Source: Syntrophobacter sp963666995 (GTDB lineage Bacteria; Desulfobacterota; Syntrophobacteria; Syntrophobacterales; Syntrophobacteraceae). From it: 64,000 nt of DNA. Position 1 is the stretch's first letter. The number at the start of each line of letters is the position of its first letter. Positions 45,923 through 55,321 of the stretch are shown here, one piece after another. The notes beneath the pieces were generated by a model. It did not search any database. It saw only the letters and a program-made list of their open reading frames with translations, and was not told the origin of the DNA. Position numbers and translations under genes: made by a program. The stretch spans positions 4,712,001-4,776,000 of the forward strand of contig OY762941.1 of assembly GCA_963666995.1 (NCBI GenBank). Direction: 5' to 3'.

Positions 45923-47035
45923 ATGACGGTTCGGCACCAAAAACGCTACAACATAGCCTGGTACATCACCCCTCATGGGTTCGGACATGCGGTGCGGTCC
46001 CTTGAGGTGATCCATCATCTTCTGCAAATGGACCCGAAGCCGAATATCATCATTGTCTCCGATCTGCCTCAGTTCCTGATCGAGCAGAACCTTGGATGCA
46101 GCCCGGCGGTAAGAAGAAAACGAATCGATATCGGGCTGGTGCAGAAGGACAACCTCCGCTATGACCTCGACGCGACACGTACGGCCCTCGAAACGTTGCA
46201 CGATTCTCACGCAGCCCTGATCCGGGAAGAAGCCATGTTCCTGAAGGATTCCAAAGTGGACGGGATCGTCTCCGATATCGGTTTCCTGCCGTTCTACGCC
46301 GCCCTTGAAGCCGGACTCCCGGCTCTTGGCTGCAGCAACTTTACCTGGGACTGGATTTACGAAAGCCTTGCGGGATCGGATCGACGGTGGCACGACCTGA
46401 TCGACTGGTGCCGCGGCGGTTATGCACTCTGTGACTTGCTGCTCCGCTTGCCCATGCACGGGGATTGCTCTTCTTGCCTCAGAATCGAGGATATTCCCCT
46501 CGTTGCCCGAAGATCGAACAGGAAACGGGAGGAAATCAGAGACCTGTTGGGATGCAAAACCGGGCAGGATGCCTACCTGGTTTCCTTCACCGAACTGGAT
46601 CTCGGTGTTCGTGCGCGAGATCGCATTGGACAAATCAAGGATGCGGTATTCTTTTACAAGCGGCCTCTCAAACTGGATGTCGCGGGGGCGCGGTCCGTTG
46701 ACGGAATGGATCTGGCGTATGTCGATGTCGTTGCAGCCGTTGACGCGGTGATAACGAAGCCCGGCTATGGCATCGTATCCGATTGCCTCGCCAATGGAGT
46801 TCCTCTCATCTACAGCGATCGTGGTGCTTTCCCCGAGTATGAGATTCTGGTTCGTGAGATGGAAAGTCAATTGACGGCAGTGTATATGAGTTCGAGCGAA
46901 CTCTACGAAGGCAATTGGGAGCCGTTCATGAAGAGGATGCGGGCTTTGCCTCGGCGGATTCCGAATCTGCGAACGGACGGCGGACGGGTTTGTGCCGAGC
47001 GTATCATGCGCTGGCTTTTCCAAAAAGATGGATAA
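45923..47035 (+). CDS. Glycosyltransferase-like protein (MurG/GT-B type)
   Basis: The 370-residue product begins at an ATG after CTGGAG. The N-terminus AWYITPHGFGHAVRSLEVIH is the glycine-rich loop of GT-B glycosyltransferases such as MurG. The second half has VDVVAAVDAVITKPGYGIVSDCLANGVPLIY, the donor-nucleotide site with the Pro-Gly and acidic residue pattern, and PEYEILVREM. A middle segment carries DCSSCLRIEDIPL with two near cysteines. The acceptor and donor are unknown. Similar N-terminal modules occur next to sugar kinases. The next gene, an Smr protein, starts 19 bases after its stop. Confidence 0.72.
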   Translation: MTVRHQKRYNIAWYITPHGFGHAVRSLEVIHHLLQMDPKPNIIIVSDLPQFLIEQNLGCSPAVRRKRIDIGLVQKDNLRYDLDATRTALETLHDSHAALIREEAMFLKDSKVDGIVSDIGFLPFYAALEAGLPALGCSNFTWDWIYESLAGSDRRWHDLIDWCRGGYALCDLLLRLPMHGDCSSCLRIEDIPLVARRSNRKREEIRDLLGCKTGQDAYLVSFTELDLGVRARDRIGQIKDAVFFYKRPLKLDVAGARSVDGMDLAYVDVVAAVDAVITKPGYGIVSDCLANGVPLIYSDRGAFPEYEILVREMESQLTAVYMSSSELYEGNWEPFMKRMRALPRRIPNLRTDGGRVCAERIMRWLFQKDG

Positions 47036-47054
47036 TCCGGAAAGGGTTCACCGA

Positions 47055-47393
47055 ATGAAAAACTCCGATTCCGAAAAACACCCATGCCCCTTATTCCGGG
47101 AAGAATGCGAAGAGCCGGTCGTTATGCCGATCGAAGATGTATTGGATCTGCACACCTTCAACCCACGGGAGGTGAGGGATCTCCTGGATGATTATCTGGA
47201 AGCTGCACGGGAAAAAGGTTTTGTGGAAGTAAGGATCATCCACGGGAAAGGATCGGGCGTGCTCAAACAGTCGGTCGGAAGCATCCTCCGAAATCACCCC
47301 CTGGTTTTATCCATCAAGGATGCCGATTCCACGGGCGGCGGATGGGGCGCTACAATAGTAAAGCTCCGGACCGGGCCGAAGGAAGAGTCCTAG
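47055..47393 (+). CDS. Smr domain protein
   Basis: The 112-residue product is a stand-alone Smr domain, like the C-terminus of MutS2. The motif LDLHTFNPREVRDLLDDYLE is followed by the nuclease/RNA-binding signature VEVRIIHGKGSGVLK and an end with GGWGATIVKL. Such domains nick or bind branched DNA or RNA in collided ribosomes; for stand-alone members the role is uncertain. The ATG at 47055 has GGAAAGGG upstream. The gene follows the glycosyltransferase gene closely and its stop overlaps by 4 bases the stop of the convergent gene (CTAG). Confidence 0.85.
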   Translation: MKNSDSEKHPCPLFREECEEPVVMPIEDVLDLHTFNPREVRDLLDDYLEAAREKGFVEVRIIHGKGSGVLKQSVGSILRNHPLVLSIKDADSTGGGWGATIVKLRTGPKEES

Positions 47394-48133
47394 CGCTGTA
47401 CCGAAGTGATCTCGTAGCGTTTGATTTTCGGGTCCGGTTTGACGCTGGCTTTGACCAGGTACAAACGTCCCCTGATTTCCAACTTTTTTAGAGTCGCGGG
47501 ATCGACTTCGATCTCGTGAAGCTCGCAGGGTTTTCGCTGGAGGACATTTCCATCGGCATCGAACAGAGTGAGGGTAAAATTACGGGTCTTGAGATCGATC
47601 TTGCTGCTGAGAATATCCTGCATGACGAGCACGTTCCCGCCGGGCTCGACACACATGGTCGAAAAATTCTTTTCGATGTTATATCTCTGGGCGTGGACGA
47701 GTTCGGCAGGGGGCTTCGCTCCCTTCGCCGATCCTCCAGCTTCCTTGAGGAGCCGGATATTTTCCTCGGGGTCTTTCTGTTCGCACTTCGCGGCGGGCAC
47801 CTTGCTCTCAACGAGGGCCTGCAGCATCTTCTGCTGATCCAGATTGGTCCGATCGGAGGCAGGCTGAAAAAGCACATCGGGATCGAATTCTCTCGCTTCG
47901 AGAACGTCCTGGACAGACGCGATCTGTGATTTGGGCACGCCCGCAACCCCTCCGGCAATGTCGAACTTTATCTCGTCGCCGTATTCCCAAAAGAAGGGCA
48001 CATCGACCGATGTGCCGTCGGTCATGGTAATCCTGAGTGCTCCTCCGCAGGCGGGCGCAGCGAATATGCCCAGATGGACAAAGAAAAAGAAAATCGTAAG
48101 GCAAAAAAACCCTTGAATGTTCGTTAGCTTCAT
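47390..48133 (-). CDS. Exported protein of unknown function
   Basis: The 247-residue product starts at the ATG at 48133 with GAGG upstream (an ATG at 48142 is too near that site). A signal peptide is clear (GFFCLTIFFFFVHLGIFAAPAC). The mature protein opens with a small beta-barrel-like segment (GALRITMTDGTSVDVPFFWE, then EIKFDIAGGVAGVPKSQIAS), similar in style to short domains in exported delta-proteobacterial proteins. The rest is charged and has three cysteines. No family can be named. It is divergent from the PfkB kinase gene, with about 100 bases between. Confidence 0.7.
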   Translation of the reverse strand: MKLTNIQGFFCLTIFFFFVHLGIFAAPACGGALRITMTDGTSVDVPFFWEYGDEIKFDIAGGVAGVPKSQIASVQDVLEAREFDPDVLFQPASDRTNLDQQKMLQALVESKVPAAKCEQKDPEENIRLLKEAGGSAKGAKPPAELVHAQRYNIEKNFSTMCVEPGGNVLVMQDILSSKIDLKTRNFTLTLFDADGNVLQRKPCELHEIEVDPATLKKLEIRGRLYLVKASVKPDPKIKRYEITSVQR

Positions 48134-48235
48134 CTCACCCATCCTCTTTTGACTTTACCCTTGTTTGCCAGTTCTAGTATAGAAGATGTATTCTAATCGG
48201 AAGAATTATCGTCTAACATTAAGGGGGAACAGTTA

Positions 48236-49174
48236 ATGCCGATTTTCATCTCTGGATCGCTGGCCTATGACCGGATCATGGATTTCCCCGGTCGATTTGC
48301 GGATCACATCCTGCCCGACAAAATCCATGTGCTGAACGTGTGCTTCAACATAAACGGACTGGTGGAAAAATTCGGCGGAACCGCCGGAAACATCGCCTAC
48401 ACGCTGGCGGCGCTTGGGGAAGAGCCCTTCATTGTGGCCACGGCGGGGCGAGATTTTGCCCGCTATGAAGAGTGGCTGAATAAACATCGCATATCCACTA
48501 CGTGGGTGAAGAAGATACCCGGCGTGTTTACGGCCGGAGCTTACATAACCACCGATCTGGATGACAACCAGATTACGGCTTTCAATCCTGGTGCGATGGC
48601 CCACGAAGCGAACCTGCCTCCTCTTGATTCAGGCAACTCGAATACGCTTGTTTTCATCGGTCCCGGAAATAAACTCGATATGATGACTTTTGCTGAAAAG
48701 TCGCGCAGGGCAGGGGTGCCCTTCTTCTTCGATCCCGGCCAGAGCCTCAACATCTGGGGGAGGGACGATATCAGGGAGGCCGTTGCGGGGGCGATGTGTT
48801 TCATTTCCAACGACTATGAGCTGTCACTTTTCCTGCAGGTCGCGGGCTGGTCCATGGAGACTTTGTACAAACAAGTTGAAGTCGTGCTCACCACGCGGGG
48901 GCCTGAAGGAGTGCTGTTGGACAGAAAAGGGGAGAAGATCCTTATCCCTTCCATCCCCGCGGAACGAGTACTCGATCCAACCGGGGCCGGAGACGCCTTT
49001 CGCGGGGGCCTCCTGAAGGGGCTCGCCATGCAGCTCCCGTGGGAGATTGCGTGCCAGTTGGGAGTCGTGGCAGGGGCTTACGCCGTCGAGCAGCAAGGCA
49101 CTCAGGAACACCAATTGAATTGGGACATCTTCTGCCTGCGCTACGAATCGAATTTCGGAGCGATCCTTTGCTGA
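48236..49174 (+). CDS. PfkB-family carbohydrate/nucleoside kinase (adenosine-kinase-like)
   Basis: The 312-residue product starts at an ATG after AAGGGGG. It has the ribokinase fold: ISGSLAYDRIMDFPG at the N-terminus, the glycine-rich GGTAGNIAYTLAALG, the second PfkB signature DPTGAGDAFRGGLLKG with the catalytic Asp, and the anion-hole helix. The start and the VCFNINGLVEKFGGTAGN lid resemble adenosine kinases of anaerobes, so adenosine or another nucleoside is a likely substrate. A ribose or sugar kinase is not excluded. It seems to be monocistronic and follows a divergent exported-protein gene. Confidence 0.87.
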   Translation: MPIFISGSLAYDRIMDFPGRFADHILPDKIHVLNVCFNINGLVEKFGGTAGNIAYTLAALGEEPFIVATAGRDFARYEEWLNKHRISTTWVKKIPGVFTAGAYITTDLDDNQITAFNPGAMAHEANLPPLDSGNSNTLVFIGPGNKLDMMTFAEKSRRAGVPFFFDPGQSLNIWGRDDIREAVAGAMCFISNDYELSLFLQVAGWSMETLYKQVEVVLTTRGPEGVLLDRKGEKILIPSIPAERVLDPTGAGDAFRGGLLKGLAMQLPWEIACQLGVVAGAYAVEQQGTQEHQLNWDIFCLRYESNFGAILC

Positions 49175-49214
49175 CCCGTGCATCGGATGCCGTCCCGGAG
49201 ATCGCGTCGAGAAA

Positions 49215-51221
49215 TCAGTCCTGCACGAACAATTGCTGCCGGCGCAGGGATCGGATTCTGTCGCGCAACTTGGCCGCACGCTCAAATTCCAGTTCTGCGG
49301 CCGCTTCTTTCATCGCTTTTTCAAGATCGCGGATTCTCTGGTCATACGAGACGTCGGAGCCGGCGTCGAACCCCTTTTGAGGTTCGAAGGCGGAATCCGG
49401 CAAGAGTGAGGGGGTACGGTCTTTGTACTCCGCGAGAATGTCGGTGATGTCCTTCTGGATCGTTCGCGGGGTAATTTTGTTTGCCCGGTTGTAGTCAAGC
49501 TGTATCTTGCGTCTTCTCTCTGTCTCTTCGATGGCCCGGCGCATGGACTCGGTGACATGATTTGCGTACAGGATGACGGTCCCGTCGACATTGCGGGCGG
49601 CCCGCCCCGAGGTCTGAATGAGTGAACGTTCAGATCTGAGAAACCCCTCGTTATCGGCATCGAGCACAGCCACCAGGGAAACCTCCGGAATATCAAGGCC
49701 TTCGCGAAGAAGGTTTATTCCCACGAGAACGTCGTATTCGCCCAGCCGCAGGTCGCGCACAATTTCAATGCGTTCCAGAGTGTTGATATCCGAATGCATG
49801 TAACGAACCCGGATGTTCAGTTCAGCAAGGTATTCGGTGAGATCTTCGGCCATTCGCTTCGTGAGGGTTGTGACCAGTACTCTATGGGAGGCTTTCGCCT
49901 GCTTGCGGATCTCTGCGATTAGATCGTCCACCTGATGGTCTGCGGGACGGACTTTGATCACCGGATCCACCAGACCCGTCGGCCTGATGATTTGCTCGAC
50001 CACGTGCCCTTGCGTCCTCAGGAGTTCATAGGGACCCGGGGTTGCCGAAACGTAGACGACCTGACGCACTTTCCTCTCGAATTCGTGGAAGGCGAGGGGC
50101 CGGTTGTCCAGCGCGGATGGGAGTCTGAACCCGTAGCGCACCAGCGTTTCTTTTCGAGCCCGGTCGCCTCTGTACATTCCGCGGATCTGGGGAATCCCGA
50201 TGTGGCTTTCGTCGATAAACAAAAGCCAGTCCTCGGGAAAATAGTCGATGAGCGTGGCGGGAGGTTCGCCGGCTTTTCGCCCGTCGAGGTGCCGTGAATA
50301 ATTCTCGATTCCGTTGCAGTACCCGAGTTCGAGCAGCATCTCGAGATCGAGACGGGTGCGTTCCTCCAGGCGCTGGGCCTCCAGCAGCTTTCCTTCACGG
50401 AATAACTGGTCGAGTGTCTGGGAAAGCTCGAACTGAATGGCTTTGATCGCCCGGTCGAGATTATCTCGACTGGTTACATAGTGAGTGCCGGGAAACACAT
50501 CCACCCTCTGGAGGAACCGGATGGTTCGTCCCGTCAACGGATCGACTTCCTTGATCGCATCGATTTCATCCCCGAAGAATTCCACCCTGATGGCCCGATC
50601 TTCTTCATAGGCGGGGAAAACTTCCACCACATCGCCCCGGACGCGGAATGTCCCCCTGTGGAAGTCGTCATCGTTTCGCTCGTACTGAATCTCCACCAAC
50701 TTTCGCAAAACCTGTTCGCGCGAAATCTCCATGTTGGTTTTCAACTGAAGCTGCATGTCCTGGTACATTTCGGGTGAACCCAAACCGTAGATACATGAAA
50801 CGCTGGCCACGATGACTACATCCCGCCGCTCGAGCAGGGACCGCGTGGCCGAATGACGCATCTTGTCTATGGTCTCGTTGATGGATGAGTCCTTGGCGAT
50901 GTAGGTATCCGTTTGCGCGATGTAGGCCTCAGGCTGGTAGTAATCGTAGTACGATACGAAGTATTCGACCGCGTTCTCGGGAAAGAATGCTTTGAACTCG
51001 CCATAAAGCTGTGCTGCAAGGGTCTTGTTCGGGGCGATAACGAGCGTCGGTTTCTGCATTCGTTCTATAAGGTGGGCCATCGTGAAAGTTTTGCCCGATC
51101 CGGTCACTCCGAGCAGCGTCTGCTCCCTCACGCCTCCGAGAAGACCTGCGTGCAATTTATCAATGGCCAGAGGCTGGTCACCCGTGGGTCCCCAATCACT
51201 CCGGAGCACAAGCGATTTCAT
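49215..51221 (-). CDS. uvrB: UvrABC system protein B
   Basis: The 668-residue product is full length for UvrB. Walker A is in LLGVTGSGKTFTMAHLIE, the beta-hairpin region is VEYFVSYYDYYQPEAYIAQ, and further helicase motifs are FIDESHIGIPQIRGMYRGDRA, TPGPYELL, GINLLREGLDIPEV and QTSGRAARNVDG. The C-terminal UVR motif (EKAMKEAAAELEFERAAKLRDRI) contacts UvrC. It verifies damage in nucleotide excision repair. The ribosome site is poor, but the N-terminus MKSLVLRSDWGPTGDQPLAI fits the family start. uvrA is not in the window and no SOS box was recognised. Confidence 0.96.
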   Translation of the reverse strand: MKSLVLRSDWGPTGDQPLAIDKLHAGLLGGVREQTLLGVTGSGKTFTMAHLIERMQKPTLVIAPNKTLAAQLYGEFKAFFPENAVEYFVSYYDYYQPEAYIAQTDTYIAKDSSINETIDKMRHSATRSLLERRDVVIVASVSCIYGLGSPEMYQDMQLQLKTNMEISREQVLRKLVEIQYERNDDDFHRGTFRVRGDVVEVFPAYEEDRAIRVEFFGDEIDAIKEVDPLTGRTIRFLQRVDVFPGTHYVTSRDNLDRAIKAIQFELSQTLDQLFREGKLLEAQRLEERTRLDLEMLLELGYCNGIENYSRHLDGRKAGEPPATLIDYFPEDWLLFIDESHIGIPQIRGMYRGDRARKETLVRYGFRLPSALDNRPLAFHEFERKVRQVVYVSATPGPYELLRTQGHVVEQIIRPTGLVDPVIKVRPADHQVDDLIAEIRKQAKASHRVLVTTLTKRMAEDLTEYLAELNIRVRYMHSDINTLERIEIVRDLRLGEYDVLVGINLLREGLDIPEVSLVAVLDADNEGFLRSERSLIQTSGRAARNVDGTVILYANHVTESMRRAIEETERRRKIQLDYNRANKITPRTIQKDITDILAEYKDRTPSLLPDSAFEPQKGFDAGSDVSYDQRIRDLEKAMKEAAAELEFERAAKLRDRIRSLRRQQLFVQD

Positions 51222-51438
51222 TTTGACTGCAGCACCGACCTTTGCATGAATGAAGCGGACTGAACGATTTGCCTGGAGTCATGCCGGTAACTCACACACA
51301 CAGGAATAAAATACCCGTTCTTCGAGGAAAAGGAAAGGGCAGGGGGGCATCGGGAGCGGCACGTTCAGGAACAGGCTCCGGTCGGAGCAGAATACGGCAG
51401 GCGGATGCAGGGCAGGCAGTTCACGGGAATCCGCGTCT

Positions 51439-51879
51439 TCAGGAGTTCTTTCTATAATTCTCGATCATTTCCTTTACTTCGTTGTCGGGTCTGCCGGAAA
51501 TAATATTCAGAACGATCCAGACTGCATCATAGATTTTGATCCTTTTATTCTTGACGTCGGAATAAAACAGGTCCAGGCCGTCGGCTATCTGGGAAACATT
51601 CACGGTGGCCAGGAAGTTGGTTTTATAAGCATAGTAACCCCTAGTCACTTTGTAGCCGCAGTCTTTGTTCGCACCGAGGAGATCCCAACTGGAAAAGCGA
51701 TAACCGAGTTCCACACCTGAAAGAAATCCGGCAATAAAGGAATTCTTCACGCGCCTGTCTTTTGCGCTTACCCACCAATTGCCGTCATAATTCCTGCCCC
51801 CATAAGATTGAGCACAGCCTATGGAAACGAATACAATTAGTTGAATGACTATCGACAATATGCACAGTCGTGTTTTCAC
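51439..51879 (-). CDS. Small lipoprotein of unknown function
   Basis: The 146-residue product starts at a GTG with GAAGGAG 6 bases upstream. The signal (LCILSIVIQLIVFVSIGC) ends in a lipobox, so it is probably lipid-anchored. The mature protein is Tyr/Asn-rich and polar (QSYGGRNYDGNWWVSAKDRR), then has a helical core (VKNSFIAGFLSGVELGYRFSS) and a C-terminal helical segment with NVSQIADGLDLFYSDVKNKR. It is AT-richer than uvrB next to it. No family is recognised. A second small lipoprotein gene follows upstream on the same strand. Confidence 0.7.
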   Translation of the reverse strand: MKTRLCILSIVIQLIVFVSIGCAQSYGGRNYDGNWWVSAKDRRVKNSFIAGFLSGVELGYRFSSWDLLGANKDCGYKVTRGYYAYKTNFLATVNVSQIADGLDLFYSDVKNKRIKIYDAVWIVLNIISGRPDNEVKEMIENYRKNS

Positions 51880-52293
51880 ATTGACTCCTTCGTCGGAATG
51901 ATGTCCACCCACTCTCGCAACGGGCCAGGAATGGCTTGAAGCAACAGCGATGCCCTCTCCGAGGTGGGCGGGCATCGTGGAGGTGAATGGGTCTCTTCCG
52001 CCGCCGGAGCCCTGCACCCGAGAGTGAGCCCATTTTTTTCAATATGCTTGAAGTTGTCTTCGGAGTCAAATCACAGTAATCGGGAAGGACTGTACGAGGT
52101 TGAGTTGCGACAATCTGATTTGTCTTTTTGATGAGGGTCCGAGAGCCGCGCGGATTTCTTGTCGGCTCGGCTCTCGGACTCCCTGTGCGGGCTGGAGACG
52201 ACTGGCAACCTGGCATCTCCGATCAGAACCGGCTTTTTCAATATCAGGTCAGCTTCCGGTTTCTGAATGGTCGAGCAAGTCGCCGGGTTGGAT
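51880..52293. other. Intergenic stretch between two small lipoprotein genes
   Basis: About 410 bases with no convincing gene. Open frames on both strands lack ribosome sites and have poor composition. The 5' leader and promoter of the 146-residue lipoprotein should lie here, but no clear pair of promoter elements was found. Pairs of similar phrases such as GCCGCGC and GGACTCC are too short to count as repeats. Confidence 0.3.
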
Positions 52294-52470
52294 TCATTGG
52301 TGCCAGGACCCATGAGGGTTCTGCTCGTTTGCCGAGCCGAATCCTGAAGGATTGTAAAGCCCCGATGACTGCTGCGCCTGCTGTTGCGACGTGCCGGACG
52401 TGCTTGCACAACCCGCCGTAAAAGAAATTAATCCAATAAACAACAGCATCCATACCCAAATGTTTTTCAT
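52294..52470 (-). CDS. Very small Gln/Ser-rich lipoprotein (58 residues)
   Basis: A short gene is well supported by its signals. The ATG at 52470 is preceded by GGAAAGGGAGG at a good distance, and the product opens with a lipoprotein signal (KNIWVWMLLFIGLISFTAGC, Cys21). The mature 38 residues are low in complexity: STSGTSQQQAQQSSGLYNPS, then a Gly/Asn/Glu stretch to a final HGSWHQ. It has no recognisable domain and resembles small entericidin-like or filler lipoproteins only in size. The terminal His-Gln followed by TGA is in-frame without interruptions. The role is unknown. Confidence 0.7.
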   Translation of the reverse strand: MKNIWVWMLLFIGLISFTAGCASTSGTSQQQAQQSSGLYNPSGFGSANEQNPHGSWHQ

Positions 52471-53186
52471 AGCTGCTTCCTCCCTTTCCAGTCGGTTTGG
52501 TGTTAAGGACGATGAATCGACAAGGTTGAAACCCTTTCGAGGTGCGTTCGCTGCAGATCGAATTTCTTTTGGCCGGCCTGCTCTTCAGTACCCGCCGAAA
52601 ATGAAATCAGTTCACGTTGTTTCCCCTTTTTCCGAACACTGTCTTGTCGGTCAAAAGCGCGTTACCGGAAGTCCCAGGCCCCGGACATATGCCCCGACCC
52701 GCGGCTTCGCACTACACTTACTAGAGCAGTACTCATGCCAAAGGAGAGAAGCTGCATTCTTTTAGGTTCAACCCCTGGGAACCAATAGCTTTTCTCATTC
52801 ACCATTGCGGAACCTGGGCGTTCCCCGGTTTCCCCACCCGGCAAAAAATGTCGAGACAGTCCAGCCTGCTGCCATAATATTCTTTTGATTTAAGGTGCTT
52901 AGCCATTCGACAAATATTTCCCCGAATACCCCCGCAGTCCGACATTAGTGTCGAGCCGGATATGTTGGCGGCTCCGCTGGAGCCCTCATACATCGAGTAA
53001 CCGGCCCCTCGATGCGTAGGGTTTTGTAAAAGGGACTTGATCCGGAACGGTTTGGCGCGGCACTTCATCGAAATCCTTTTAATTCCGGATTACAATAAAC
53101 CGTGCCGCGAAAGCGGAATTGCCTGATGAATTTATGGGACACGCGCACGATGATTCGCCGGCGAATTTGCCGGTGTTTTAGAGAGA
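52471..53186. other. Mostly non-coding stretch upstream of the small lipoprotein
   Basis: Roughly 700 bases with no firm gene except one possible short protein on the minus strand (listed separately). No repeat shared with other places, terminator or RNA motif could be assigned. Inverted phrases around 53150 (ATTCGCCGGCGAAT) are short palindromes without a clear context. Confidence 0.3.
52799..53068 (-). CDS. Possible small protein, unknown
   Basis: An 89-residue frame starts at an ATG with AAAAGGA six bases upstream. The product is basic with five cysteines (including MSDCGGIRGNICRMAKHLKS and LDCLDIFCRVGK) and no signal peptide. The codon use looks acceptable, but no family was recognised and no neighbour supports it. 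It could be a small cysteine-containing protein or a chance frame. Confidence 0.3.
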   Translation of the reverse strand: MKCRAKPFRIKSLLQNPTHRGAGYSMYEGSSGAANISGSTLMSDCGGIRGNICRMAKHLKSKEYYGSRLDCLDIFCRVGKPGNAQVPQW

Positions 53187-53420
53187 ATGGCTCAAAGAGC
53201 TTTCGCTGCCGACTCGATCCCTGACTGCATGGCACGAACATTGCCTCGATTCTTCATGTCGATATCAGGCAGAATTGTCTTCGAGGGTATTCGGCGGCGC
53301 CTGAGTGGACAGATGATCGAAACGTGTTTACAGGAAATGCGGGAAATGACGGGAAGACTGCCGGTGAACGGGCTTTTGGCGCCTCCCGGGTTCGGAGAGC
53401 ACGATCACTGTCAAAGGAAG

Positions 53421-53436
53421 TGGCCGGCATATTGCG
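53421..53436 (+). promoter_or_regulatory. Possible sigma-54 promoter of the kinase/regulator pair
   Basis: TGGCCGGCATATTGCG has GG and GC spaced by 10 bases, with TGGC and TTGC kept (TGGCC in place of TGGCA). It lies about 75 bases before the histidine-kinase ATG, giving a start near 53447. The gene pair encodes an NtrC-family activator, which would make autoregulation sensible. The match is modest. Confidence 0.4.
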
Positions 53437-53510
53437 GGAATGCGGTTTGCCGTGTGTGCAGAACTGTGCAGGGGAACGGAAAGCGGTCCACTGAAAGGTG
53501 CGGGTGAGCA

Positions 53511-55280
53511 ATGATCGATCGGGCAAGGCTTCTTCCACAAAAATCGGAAGCCGCAGATGGCGGTCCATTCGTGCAATTATGGATGGTCGCCCTGGTTTTC
53601 GCCCTTCTGTTCGCTCTTTTTTTGATCGTGGCCCTGATGGATTTGAGCCGTTTGGAGGATATGCTTCTCAACCATCGCATCAAAAAGGCAGAGTACGTTA
53701 TGGAAGGAATCCAACTGGCTGCCGAAGGAAATTACAACCAGTTGATGCGCGACGACCAACCTGCGAAGCTCGCTCCAGATGCACCCACACCCAAAACGGC
53801 CTTTTCGGTCGAGGAGTCCCTGGAAGGAGCGCTGATCAGCCTGGCGGAAGACATTGGCCACCGGGAGCAGATGCACAACCTTTCCCAGGAACAACTTTCC
53901 AGACTGGCGGACTCCGAGAATCTGTCGGCAGTCGCGGTGCTGGACGAAAAGGGGGAGGTCGTCGTGCAGACCGGCCCTCTTCCGGACGCCCTGAAGACTC
54001 CTGTCCGGACGCTGGTTGAGGGTCGCCGGGAGGAGGCAATCGACCTCTCCGTACAAGCCGAAAGGCCTGATTCATTCGGCTTTGCAGGTATCCGCAGGCA
54101 TGGAGAAAAGGGAGCAGTCATTCTGGTCCTCGATGCAAAGGGCTTGCGGCAATGGCGACTTAAGGCAGCGGTGAGAAAGGCTGCCGGAGACAGGCCATTG
54201 ATTAAAGGCGTTACTTATTTCGTTGTCGAAGATAGCCTGGGACGTCAGTTGGCTATGGCGGGGCAAATCCCGGAAGACATGGTTCGGACCGCCGTCCCGG
54301 CCAGCCGAAACGTCAGGGGGCCGGAAAACGCTGCCGGGAGACAGGTCACGGCAATTGATCGCACCTCTATTGAGATCTCCCTTCCTTTTCGAATCCATGA
54401 TGAAACGGTCGGAACGGCCCACGTGGGACTCATAACCCCCGCGGATCAGTTCGTCATCGAGGAGCGCCTTCATATCTTCCTCTGGACCGGTTTCATGATT
54501 CTTATCGGCCTGATCGTCATGGGACTTCTCTATCAGACTCAAAACAGGCACATCTCCAGGCTGCAAGCGATTCGCGAGCGGCTGCAACGGGCCGAGAGGC
54601 ACTCCTCGCTGGCGAGACTCGCTGCCGGCGTAGCCCATGAAATTCGAAACCCTCTCAACGCCATCAGTATGGCTACTCAAAGACTCCAGAGAGAATACAC
54701 CCCTCGGGAGGACAGCAACAACAGGCAGGAATTCGAGCGCATTACTTTCGTCGTCCGGGATGAGATAAAACGTCTCAACGCGATTATTCAAGACTTCCTC
54801 AGCCTTTCACAGAGCGAGCAGATGGAACTCCATCCTCATCCCATCGGCGATCTCGTCGAGAGGATCGTTTTTCTCGTGCGGGATGAAGCACAAGCCATGG
54901 GCATCCGGATCGAAGAGCAGGGGATGGATTTTTCTCTCAGTGTTCTAATGGACACCCGCAAGATGGAACAAGCATTGTTCAATATCGTCCGAAATGCGAT
55001 GGAATCCATCTCAGGGGAGGGCTTCATCATCATCAGCGTCGATAGTCCCGGCAGGAACCGGGTGAGCGTCAGGGTGCGCGACACGGGGGCGGGAATTCCG
55101 CGCGAAGAGTTGGGCAGGATTTTCGACCCTTTTTACACGACTAAAAAGAATGGAACCGGAATAGGTCTTTGTATTGCAAATGAAATCATCGCCGCACACG
55201 GCGGAGAGATTCTGGTGCAGAGCGAGCCGGGCAGGGGGACGACTTTCGAAATTCTTCTTCCGCGGGAAACATCGCGCTAG
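53511..55280 (+). CDS. Membrane sensor histidine kinase
   Basis: The 589-residue product has a first membrane helix at ~24-44 (WMVALVFALLFALFLIVALM), a periplasmic sensor part of about 280 residues, and a second helix at ~328-350 (FLWTGFMILIGLIVMGLLYQ). A HisKA domain has the phospho-acceptor His376 in AAGVAHEIRNPLNAISM. The ATPase domain has the N box (ALFNIVRNAMESIS), G1 VRVRDTGAGIP, F box FDPFYTTKKNGTGIGLCIAN and a G2 region ending SEPGRGTTF. There is no PAS or HAMP domain obvious by eye. It is immediately followed by its NtrC-type partner, and its signal is unknown; the large sensor domain resembles no family I can name. Confidence 0.9.
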   Translation: MIDRARLLPQKSEAADGGPFVQLWMVALVFALLFALFLIVALMDLSRLEDMLLNHRIKKAEYVMEGIQLAAEGNYNQLMRDDQPAKLAPDAPTPKTAFSVEESLEGALISLAEDIGHREQMHNLSQEQLSRLADSENLSAVAVLDEKGEVVVQTGPLPDALKTPVRTLVEGRREEAIDLSVQAERPDSFGFAGIRRHGEKGAVILVLDAKGLRQWRLKAAVRKAAGDRPLIKGVTYFVVEDSLGRQLAMAGQIPEDMVRTAVPASRNVRGPENAAGRQVTAIDRTSIEISLPFRIHDETVGTAHVGLITPADQFVIEERLHIFLWTGFMILIGLIVMGLLYQTQNRHISRLQAIRERLQRAERHSSLARLAAGVAHEIRNPLNAISMATQRLQREYTPREDSNNRQEFERITFVVRDEIKRLNAIIQDFLSLSQSEQMELHPHPIGDLVERIVFLVRDEAQAMGIRIEEQGMDFSLSVLMDTRKMEQALFNIVRNAMESISGEGFIIISVDSPGRNRVSVRVRDTGAGIPREELGRIFDPFYTTKKNGTGIGLCIANEIIAAHGGEILVQSEPGRGTTFEILLPRETSR

Positions 55281-55321
55281 AAACAAGTCCTTTGTTCGAA
55301 ACCAAAACGGGAATCACGACA

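Noticed and set aside
53187..53507. A 106-residue frame directly before the histidine-kinase gene.
   Set aside because: The ribosome site is poor, the translation is irregular, and the predicted sigma-54 promoter would lie inside it. Kept as non-coding for now.
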